A DNA stretch of 5,728 nucleotides, taken from positions 879 to 6,606 of the forward strand of contig PMDM01000382.1 of NCBI GenBank assembly GCA_003155565.1, given 5' to 3'. Of this stretch, positions 1 through 5,728 are shown one piece after another. This DNA comes from Methylococcaceae bacterium. GTDB taxonomy: Bacteria; Pseudomonadota; Gammaproteobacteria; Methylococcales; Methylomonadaceae. The number at the start of each line of letters is the position of its first letter. Within the stretch, counting starts at the first letter, position 1. The notes under the pieces are model-generated. The model did not search any database, was not told the origin of the DNA, and saw nothing but the letters and a program-made list of their open reading frames with translations. The position numbers and the translations under genes were made by a program.

Positions 1-2495
1 CAGACGATGCAGAACGTTATTACCAGTCCTACCTTTTAGCGATTGCAACATTAGCTGAACATGCCCCGTCCACTGATATTTATGCCAACCCTGGAATTTC
101 GGTCAAATTATCGGCCCTGTGTCCACGTTATGAGCCTTTGCAGCATAGTCGGGCGGTCAAGGAATTAACGGATAAACTACTGACTTTGGCACAGAAGGCC
201 CACGCTGCCAATATTTCCATCACCGTCGATGCGGAAGAATCCGAACGCCTGGAAATGTCCCTAGATATTTTTGCCGCCGTTTTTACGCATCCTGATTTAA
301 GCGGTTGGTCAGGGTTGGGTTTGGCGGTGCAAGCTTATCAAAAACGGGCATTGTCTGTTATCCACTGGCTTGCGGCTTTGGCTGAAAACCAGCACAGCAA
401 AATCCCTTTACGCCTGGTTAAAGGCGCGTATTGGGACAGTGAGATAAAACGCGCGCAGGAAAATGGCTTGGTCAATTATCCCGTGTTCACCCATAAATCG
501 GCGACTGATGTATCGTACTTGGCGTGTTCACAACTGATCCTGTCCCGGCCTGATGTGTTTTATCCGCAGTTCGCCACCCATAACGCCCACACCTTGGCTG
601 CTGTTTATCAACGCGGCAAACAGCACCCTGGATATGAATTCCAGCGGCTGCACGGCATGGGTGAGCCGCTTTATCATGAAATCATGGAAGCCAAAAACTG
701 GCAAATCCCTTGCCGAGTTTATGCGCCAGTCGGCCATTATCATGAATTGTTGCCCTATCTGGTCAGGCGGTTACTTGAAAATGGTGCCAATACTTCCTTT
801 ATTAATCAAATAAATAGCGCTGATATTGGTGTTGATGAATTGGTTAGCGATCCTGTAGAGATGGTAAAAGCCTCAACTAATAAAACCGCTTGTGTCTTGC
901 CCGGCGCAATATACGGTACACGGCTGAATTCCCAAGGCTTAAATCTGGCAGATCCTGAACTATTACAACAGCTACAGCAAAACCTGGACAATTTGACGGA
1001 TAAACAATGGCAAGCATCACCCCTTATAAACGGCAGTCATTATTCCGGTGAACAACACATTATCAATAATCCATTTGATAACCGATTAACTGTGGGCAGT
1101 GTAATTTATGCTGACAATAAGGCTATCGAACAAGCGGTAAACTTCGCTGCCCAGGTATTTATCGAATGGCGGCTTAGTCCTGCCACAACCCGTGCAGATT
1201 GCCTGCTGAAGGCCGCCGACCTTCTTGAGCAACATCGCTTGGAATTGGTGTCTTTATGTATCCGCGAAGGTGGGCGCACCATCAAAGATGCCTTGGCAGA
1301 AGTCAGGGAAGCCGTGGATTATTGCCGTTATTACGCACAATCTGCGCTAGAAGAGTTTAGCACACCCCAAAAACTGCCAGGAGTCACTGGTGAGGAAAAT
1401 CTGCTTCATCATTATGGCCGGGGCGTTTTTGTTTGCATCAGCCCATGGAATTTCCCGATTGCCATTTTTATCGGCCAGGTAACAGCAGCGCTCGCCACAG
1501 GCAATACCGTTATTGCAAAACCCGCCAGCCAAACGACCTTAACCGCGATGCGCAGTGTGGAACTATTGCATCAGGCAGGCATACCCGAATCGGTTTTGCA
1601 ATTTTTGCCGACCAGCGGCAGCTTGATCGGGCAACATGTATTGCCAAATCCACGAGTTGCAGGCGTTGCTTTCACAGGCTCCACTGAAACCGCACAGTTC
1701 ATCAATCGACAGTTAGCACAACACCATCAGGCTATCGTGCCTTTGATTGCTGAAACTGGCGGTCAAAATGCCATGATTGCAGATAGCTCCGCTTTAGTGG
1801 AACAACTGGTACAGGATGTTATCGTATCGGCTTTTAATAGTGCGGGGCAGCGTTGTTCTGCCTTGCGCGTGCTGTTTGTGCAACAAGAAATCGCCGATAA
1901 AACCATAGCCATGTTGATAGGTGCAATGCAGGAATTATCTATAGGCGACCCTGGTAGTTATCAAACCGACATGGGTCCTGTCATTGACCAAGCAGCGCTG
2001 ATTCCATTAAACGCCCATCTGGAAACAATGCGGCATCAGGCGAAACTGCTTTATCAACTACCATTAGATGATAGCTTGCGACATGGTAGCTTTTTCCCGC
2101 CGTGCCTGATAGAAATTAACTCGTTGTCACAACTCACGCAGGAAGTATTTGGGCCTGTATTGCATTTGATCCGTTATAAAGCGTCTGAACTGGGACAGGT
2201 TATTGAGGCGGTCAATGCCACCGGCTACGGCTTGACGCTGGGTATACACAGCCGAATTGATGCAAATATCAAGACAATTCAACAAGGCGTAAAAGTAGGC
2301 AATATTTATGTCAACCGGAATATGATCGGCGCAGTGGTCGGGGTGCAGCCTTTCGGTGGCATGGGGCTTTCCGGCACTGGCCCTAAAGCGGGTGGCCCGG
2401 ATTATTTGCGCCGCTTCGCAATAGAACAAACCGTCACGACAAATACTGCGGCTATTGGCGGAAATGCGAGTTTACTAACCAGGGATTTGCGTTAA
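1..2495 (+). CDS. putA: Bifunctional proline dehydrogenase / L-glutamate gamma-semialdehyde dehydrogenase PutA (3' part)
   Basis: The gene is open from the left edge (first full codon at 3), giving 830 visible residues. The FAD-dependent half oxidises proline to P5C; the NAD-dependent half oxidises the semialdehyde to glutamate. Proline dehydrogenase barrel (visible residues 1 to about 265): ISVKLSAL with K35, DAEE with D76, RLVKGAYW (R137, Y143), PQFATHNAHTLAA, LHGMGEPLY, Y240, and the proline-carboxylate arginines R255/R256 in YLVRRLLENGANTSF. K35-D76 and Y240-R255 spacings equal those I recall for E. coli PutA (K329/D370, Y540/R555). Aldehyde dehydrogenase (about 340-805): SPWNFP, FTGSTE, E584 in AETGGQNA, catalytic C618 in NSAGQRCSALR, EVFGPV, and PFGGMGLSGTGPKAGGP. 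The end carries the PutA C-terminal motif NTAAIGGNASLL (814-825). The roughly 200-residue extra C-terminal domain of E. coli PutA is absent, so this is the short type; about 170 residues are probably missing upstream. Whether an N-terminal DNA-binding domain exists cannot be seen. Confidence 0.97.
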   Translation, partial: DDAERYYQSYLLAIATLAEHAPSTDIYANPGISVKLSALCPRYEPLQHSRAVKELTDKLLTLAQKAHAANISITVDAEESERLEMSLDIFAAVFTHPDLSGWSGLGLAVQAYQKRALSVIHWLAALAENQHSKIPLRLVKGAYWDSEIKRAQENGLVNYPVFTHKSATDVSYLACSQLILSRPDVFYPQFATHNAHTLAAVYQRGKQHPGYEFQRLHGMGEPLYHEIMEAKNWQIPCRVYAPVGHYHELLPYLVRRLLENGANTSFINQINSADIGVDELVSDPVEMVKASTNKTACVLPGAIYGTRLNSQGLNLADPELLQQLQQNLDNLTDKQWQASPLINGSHYSGEQHIINNPFDNRLTVGSVIYADNKAIEQAVNFAAQVFIEWRLSPATTRADCLLKAADLLEQHRLELVSLCIREGGRTIKDALAEVREAVDYCRYYAQSALEEFSTPQKLPGVTGEENLLHHYGRGVFVCISPWNFPIAIFIGQVTAALATGNTVIAKPASQTTLTAMRSVELLHQAGIPESVLQFLPTSGSLIGQHVLPNPRVAGVAFTGSTETAQFINRQLAQHHQAIVPLIAETGGQNAMIADSSALVEQLVQDVIVSAFNSAGQRCSALRVLFVQQEIADKTIAMLIGAMQELSIGDPGSYQTDMGPVIDQAALIPLNAHLETMRHQAKLLYQLPLDDSLRHGSFFPPCLIEINSLSQLTQEVFGPVLHLIRYKASELGQVIEAVNATGYGLTLGIHSRIDANIKTIQQGVKVGNIYVNRNMIGAVVGVQPFGGMGLSGTGPKAGGPDYLRRFAIEQTVTTNTAAIGGNASLLTRDLR

Positions 2496-2534
2496 TATTC
2501 ACCTTATGATTGGTTTGTATACTACCCATGAATC

Positions 2535-4790
2535 ATGCACCATATTATAGATAATCTTAGCTTCAATATGCTCATCATCAGAATCGGGCACTCTGATGAG
2601 GCAGGCTCGCAACTCCCACGTATTCATCAGGTCAACCGCCCTGCCGCAAACCTTCTGGGCTATAGTGAAAAAGAACTCATCGGTCAACCACTAGCCCTAA
2701 TCTTCGCAACTAACAAAGAAACGGCCTTATGGCAGTCAGCAATTGCAAAGATGGGCAACTTAGCTGCCGACAATTGTTTTGAAGGTGAAATAATCGCGAA
2801 AGATCAACACAGAACCCATGTTCTTTTATCAATTTCCCTTCTACCCAATCAACATCCGAAACACACAGACATTTTTTTATTGATCCAGGCAATCGAACCG
2901 GACAATGACCTGTTCAGGATGCACAGGGTTGTTGAGCAAAGCGCCAGTGCAGTGATGATTACTGACCGTACCGGACGAATTGAATATGTCAATCCCAAAT
3001 TCATCGACCTAACTGGTTACCCTACTGATGAATTGCTCGGCCAAAACCCCAGAATGCTCCAGTCGGGCAGCATGTCATCAGGGCACTATCAAACGATGTG
3101 GCAAACATTGAGTAGTACCGGAGAGTGGCGGGGGGAAATCCAAAACCAAAAGAAAAATGGCGAGGTTTACTGGGTCTATGAAAGCATTAGCGCCATAAAA
3201 AATAGTTCAGGAGAAATCACGCATTTTGTTGCCGTTGAAGAAGACATCACCCGACGGAAAGAAGTTGAATCCGCGTTGGCCGAGAGTGAAGAACGTTTTC
3301 GACAAATGGCAGAAATGACCGGCGAATGGTTATGGGAACAAGACCCCAACGGTTACTACCTCTATAGCAGTAACGCCGTGAAACAAATCTTGGGATTCAG
3401 CCAGGATCAGGTCATCGGCAAACATTACACGGAATTTATGACCACCCAAGACCAAGAAACCCAGCAATCTTACGCCGCAAGCCAACAACCGTTTTATGCC
3501 TTGGTCAACCACTATCAACACAGGGACGGACAACAAGTCCTGACCGAATCGAGTGGCTTGCCGATCATCAATACCCAGGGGGAACTGATCAAATGGCGGG
3601 GCATTGACCGCGATATTACCGCCAGAATGCACTTTCAGAATGAGCTGGTCGAATCTGAAAAACGCACACGGCTGATTATCGAAAGCTCGATGAATGCAAT
3701 CTTCATCATGGATTCTTACGGCATCATCACCGACTGGAATGACCGTGCTGAAAAAATGTTTGGTTGGTCGCGTCATGAAGCGATTGGTCAGCGACTTGAC
3801 GAATTGATTATCCCCGCCCGTTTTCACAAGGCGCACCGAGAAGGGTTGCACACATTTTTACTGACTGGCGTTGCCCCAATATTAAACAAACAGACGGAAC
3901 AAGTCGCCTTACGCCGCGACGGCACTGAATTCCCTGTTGAACTCAGTGTTTCGCCTTTAAAACTCGGCAACGCTTATATCTTTAGCGGTTTCATCCACGA
4001 CATTTCTGGCCGTAAAGCGGCGGAGGAGCAAATTCGCCAGGCACACATTAACTTGGCGATTGCACAGAATGAAATCAGGATTGCCCAACAAATCCAGGCC
4101 ACTTTATTACCCTCTGCTCCCATTAAATCGGATGATTTTGAGGTAACGGGTTTTTGTTTGCCTGCCGATAAGGTTGGTGGCGACTATTTTGATTATTTTT
4201 TTCGAAAAGAAACTCAACTGGATATGGTTATTGCAGATGTTTCCGGTCATTCGATCGGCCCCGCCCTGTTTATGGTTGAAGCCCGCAGCGCTATACGGGC
4301 GCAGACCAATCTACTGGCGACCCCTTCAGAAACGCTAGATGTCCTGAACAATTTCCTATTTAACGATTTAGATAAATCAGACTACTTCATCACCTTGTTT
4401 TATTTGCAATACAACATCCACACGCAACGATTAAGATTTGCCAATGCCGGACACCCGCCTCCCTTGTTACTCAGTCTGTTTGAAGGGGAATTTAAGAAAC
4501 TGGACGCTGAAGGCTTAATATTAGGGGTTAAAAAAGATGTTATTTTTGAAGAGAAAACGACAATGCTTGGGAAGGGTGATTTGATCCTTTTTTATACCGA
4601 TGGCTTGGTCGAAGCTGAAAACGCCAATCAGGAGTTTTTTGGCCTGGAGCGCGTTAAGGCCGTATTCTTGCAAAATGCCGAGAAGTCCCCGCAAGCCATT
4701 ATTGATTCGCTATTTGCGGCATTACGGCAGTTTTGCCAAAGAACCGCTTTTGATGATGATATTACACTGATGGTTTTTAAATGCAGGTGA
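2535..4790 (+). CDS. Four-PAS sensor protein with C-terminal SpoIIE/RsbU-type PPM serine phosphatase
   Basis: A 751-residue protein with no evident signal peptide or membrane segment, so probably cytosolic. PAS1 is about residues 4-120 (N34 in NRPAANLLGYS); PAS2 126-241 (N153 in NPKFIDLTGY, PAC ending DITRRK at 237); PAS3 253-363 (ending DITAR at 360); PAS4 375-490 (N402, GWSRHEAIGQ, RRDGTEFPVEL). A charged helical, probably coiled-coil linker (about 493-526, ending ATLLPSAP) leads to the phosphatase (about 527-751). Metal-ligand aspartates lie in the expected motifs: D550 in GGDYFD, D568 in IADVSGH, D689 in FYTDGLVEAE, and D741/D742 in DDDITL; NAGHPPPLL is at 637-645. It should therefore be active. 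RsbU and RsbP of Bacillus dephosphorylate a STAS anti-anti-sigma factor; a similar partner-switching role is inferred, since no partner is encoded nearby. No GGDEF, EAL or kinase domain is seen. Start: the in-frame TGA at 2529-2531 makes ATG 2535 the first possible ATG; it has no clear Shine-Dalgarno. ATG 2568 (M12) is the next candidate but would clip PAS1. Confidence 0.93.
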   Translation: MHHIIDNLSFNMLIIRIGHSDEAGSQLPRIHQVNRPAANLLGYSEKELIGQPLALIFATNKETALWQSAIAKMGNLAADNCFEGEIIAKDQHRTHVLLSISLLPNQHPKHTDIFLLIQAIEPDNDLFRMHRVVEQSASAVMITDRTGRIEYVNPKFIDLTGYPTDELLGQNPRMLQSGSMSSGHYQTMWQTLSSTGEWRGEIQNQKKNGEVYWVYESISAIKNSSGEITHFVAVEEDITRRKEVESALAESEERFRQMAEMTGEWLWEQDPNGYYLYSSNAVKQILGFSQDQVIGKHYTEFMTTQDQETQQSYAASQQPFYALVNHYQHRDGQQVLTESSGLPIINTQGELIKWRGIDRDITARMHFQNELVESEKRTRLIIESSMNAIFIMDSYGIITDWNDRAEKMFGWSRHEAIGQRLDELIIPARFHKAHREGLHTFLLTGVAPILNKQTEQVALRRDGTEFPVELSVSPLKLGNAYIFSGFIHDISGRKAAEEQIRQAHINLAIAQNEIRIAQQIQATLLPSAPIKSDDFEVTGFCLPADKVGGDYFDYFFRKETQLDMVIADVSGHSIGPALFMVEARSAIRAQTNLLATPSETLDVLNNFLFNDLDKSDYFITLFYLQYNIHTQRLRFANAGHPPPLLLSLFEGEFKKLDAEGLILGVKKDVIFEEKTTMLGKGDLILFYTDGLVEAENANQEFFGLERVKAVFLQNAEKSPQAIIDSLFAALRQFCQRTAFDDDITLMVFKCR

Positions 4791-4791
4791 A

Positions 4792-4860
4792 GCCGCCAGC
4801 TTTGGGAAATCAATTATTCAACTCGTCCGCCGGGTTTTTGTATGGTGCAAAGATAGCGGC
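4792..4860. repeat. Imperfect 13-bp inverted repeat just after the phosphatase stop
   Basis: GCCGCCAGCTTTG at 4792-4804 pairs with CAAAGATAGCGGC at 4848-4860, matching 11 of 13 positions, with a 43-nt loop. It begins two bases after the TGA at 4788-4790. It could fold in the 3' end of the phosphatase transcript or form the left part of a repeat element. No T-run follows the right arm, so it is not a classical terminator. Confidence 0.4.
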
Positions 4861-4870
4861 AGCCGGGTAG

Positions 4871-4898
4871 GGTGGGCAGGTTTTTTTGCCCACCATTT
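4871..4898 (+). terminator. Perfect 8-bp GC-rich hairpin, candidate weak terminator for the phosphatase transcript
   Basis: GGTGGGCA (4871-4878) pairs perfectly with TGCCCACC (4887-4894). Two G-U pairs could extend the stem in RNA to 10 bp around a TTTT loop. The right arm is followed only by ATTTTC, a short U-run, and the long T-run lies in the loop. Termination is therefore possible but weak, and the hairpin may simply be part of a repeat element. It is the only terminator-like structure between the phosphatase gene and ispD. Confidence 0.35.
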
Positions 4899-4997
4899 TC
4901 AGGCGATTGCGGGGTTTCGTGCAACCATCGCAGAGAGCGCATCCATTTCGCGTGGGCACGAACAGCATTGCCTGGCTTACTACTGGCTTTCTTATCA

Positions 4998-5696
4998 ATG
5001 ACTGATTCAATAAAATTCTGGGCGGTGGTTCCCGCAGCCGGTGTCGGCAAACGCATGAACGCAGACCGACCCAAACAATATCTGGAACTTGCTGGTAAAA
5101 CAGTCATCGAGCATACGTTATTACGTTTGTTAAAAGCTGATGTTTTTGCCGCTGTTGTGGTTGCAATTTCTGAAGAAGACCCTTACTGGCCTGAGCTTGA
5201 GGTGTCCACCCATGAAAAGATCATCACCGCCGCAGGCGGCAAAGAGCGGGCGGATTCCGTGCTATCTGCGTTAAAATCAATGCGCGATCTAGCCTCGGAT
5301 AATGATTGGGTGCTTGTGCATGATGCCGCCAGACCCTGTATAACGGCCACTGACATACAGCATCTCATAGCCTCTCTGGTAAATGATGAGGTAGGTGGAA
5401 TTCTTGCCTTATCGTCACACGACACTTTAAAAAATGTCCAGGGTGACAGCATTGTCGGCACCTTGGATCGTCGCCATATTTGGCGGGCTTTAACGCCGCA
5501 GATGTTCCGTTACGATCTTTTAAAAAATGCACTCGAAGCAGCAGAAGGCAATCCGGCCATAACCGATGAAGCCAGTGCGCTTGAGTTACAGGGCTTGCAA
5601 CCCAAAATCGTCGAAGGCCGTCCTGATAATATAAAAATCACCCGGCCCGAAGACTTGGAATTAGCGCAGTTTTATATGGAGCATCAACATGATTAG
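4998..5696 (+). CDS. ispD: 2-C-methyl-D-erythritol 4-phosphate cytidylyltransferase IspD
   Basis: A 232-residue protein, close to the 236 of E. coli IspD. In the cytosol it joins MEP to CTP, making CDP-methylerythritol and pyrophosphate, the third step of the non-mevalonate isoprenoid pathway. The CTP-binding loop is at the N-terminus: [11 protein letters not shown] (R19) and PKQY (K26). [10 protein letters not shown] carries the conserved aspartate D109; [13 protein letters not shown] (R158) and TDEASALE follow. K213 in [10 protein letters not shown] falls at the same number as E. coli K213, and R19/K26 correspond to E. coli R20/K27. All key residues are present. ATG 4998 was chosen because it starts just before the conserved strand. 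The frame stays open upstream to GTG 4872, but that extension runs through the palindromes and does not resemble IspD. No clear Shine-Dalgarno precedes ATG 4998. The gene overlaps ispF, giving an ispDF unit. Confidence 0.97.
   Translation: MTDSIKFWAVVPAAGVGKRMNADRPKQYLELAGKTVIEHTLLRLLKADVFAAVVVAISEEDPYWPELEVSTHEKIITAAGGKERADSVLSALKSMRDLASDNDWVLVHDAARPCITATDIQHLIASLVNDEVGGILALSSHDTLKNVQGDSIVGTLDRRHIWRALTPQMFRYDLLKNALEAAEGNPAITDEASALELQGLQPKIVEGRPDNIKITRPEDLELAQFYMEHQHD
5678..5681 (+). promoter_or_regulatory. Shine-Dalgarno of ispF inside the end of ispD
   Basis: GGAG ends 7 nt before ATG 5689 and lies inside the last ispD codons. It supports that ATG as the ispF start and indicates coupled translation. 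It is the clearest ribosome-binding site among the starts in this window. Confidence 0.7.
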
Positions 5697-5728
5697 AGTA
5701 GGGCAAGGTTACGATGTACACCGCTTTA
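5689..5728 (+). CDS. ispF: 2-C-methyl-D-erythritol 2,4-cyclodiphosphate synthase IspF (5' end only)
   Basis: Only 13 codons are visible, reading [13 protein letters not shown] before the right edge. This matches the IspF N-terminus (E. coli begins MRIGHGFDVHAF, as I recall it). D9 and H11 correspond to the conserved zinc ligands of the family's DxH motif. The enzyme cyclises CDP-methylerythritol 2-phosphate to methylerythritol cyclodiphosphate with release of CMP, two steps after IspD. ATG 5689 overlaps the ispD stop (TAG 5694-5696) by 8 bp. The identification rests on a short stretch, but the motif and its position after ispD make it secure. Confidence 0.93.
   Translation, partial: MIRVGQGYDVHRF

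Larger units (their letters stand above)
4791..4997. repeat. Palindrome-rich intergenic region, probable dispersed repeat
   Basis: This 207-bp gap between the phosphatase gene and ispD has no convincing gene. Three copies of the 7-mer GTGGGCA or its complement occur: 4872-4878 (direct), 4887-4893 (inverted) and 4952-4958 (direct). The inverted copy can pair with either direct copy. Two other inverted repeats are present: 4792-4804 with 4848-4860, and TTCGTGC at 4916-4922 with GCACGAA at 4956-4962. A short direct repeat, CTGGCTT, occurs at 4972-4978 and 4983-4989. Such density of palindromes between genes resembles REP- or MITE-like dispersed elements. That class is inferred, because copies elsewhere cannot be seen from one window. 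No clear terminal repeats or target duplication were found. Confidence 0.45.

Noticed and set aside
2127..2429. 100-codon minus-strand frame opposite the 3' end of putA
   Set aside because: It is fully antisense to the conserved aldehyde dehydrogenase C-terminus, and its translation resembles no family I know.
2528..2554. Eight-codon mini-ORF (ATG 2528 to TAA) overlapping the phosphatase start, as a possible leader peptide
   Set aside because: It has no ribosome site and no pattern of regulatory codons, and it overlaps the main ATG in another frame; most likely chance.
3330..3851. 173-codon open frame on the minus strand inside the phosphatase gene
   Set aside because: It lies wholly opposite well-conserved PAS3/PAS4 coding sequence, has no recognisable domain, and is the type of antisense frame commonly left open opposite PAS-domain genes.
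4872..4997. 42-codon N-terminal extension of IspD from GTG 4872
   Set aside because: It is translated through the GTGGGCA palindromes, has no resemblance to IspD, and would place the conserved nucleotide-binding strand far from the N-terminus.
4968..4997. Promoter for ispD (TTGCCT at 4968-4973 with TTATCA at 4992-4997)
   Set aside because: The -10 match is poor and abuts the start codon, so transcription would begin inside ispD.
4814..5107. 97- and 66-codon minus-strand frames across the gap and ispD start
   Set aside because: They partly overlap the conserved start of ispD on the opposite strand; the rest is repeat-like DNA. Composition looks non-protein and no domain is seen.

Overview
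The window looks like ordinary chromosome from a gram-negative bacterium, most likely a gammaproteobacterium. PutA and IspD read very close to the E. coli proteins motif by motif, IspD ends at nearly the same residue numbering, and ispD and ispF overlap as a tandem pair. Base composition is moderate and even, and codon use looks uniform across the genes. A methanotroph-like (Methylococcales) or related environmental gammaproteobacterium is my guess, but nothing in the window proves it.

Layout, all on the + strand: (1) 1-2495, the 3' part of putA (proline catabolism), cut by the left edge; (2) a 39-bp gap; (3) 2535-4790, a 751-residue signalling protein with four PAS sensor domains, a helical linker and a C-terminal SpoIIE/RsbU-type (PPM) serine phosphatase; (4) 4791-4997, a 207-bp non-coding gap with several inverted repeats, resembling a dispersed intergenic repeat and possibly acting as a terminator; (5) 4998-5696, ispD; (6) 5689-5728, the first 13 codons of ispF, overlapping ispD by 8 bp and cut by the right edge.

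Three functional units sit side by side. PutA oxidises proline to glutamate. The PAS-phosphatase is probably the output of a partner-switching pathway (dephosphorylating a STAS-domain anti-anti-sigma protein or similar), but no kinase or STAS partner is encoded here. IspD and IspF catalyse two steps of the MEP isoprenoid pathway and are evidently co-translated. I see no RNA genes, CRISPR arrays, transposases or phage genes. I do not see a new defence or mobile system. The most notable items are the four-PAS phosphatase and the palindrome-rich gap before ispD.
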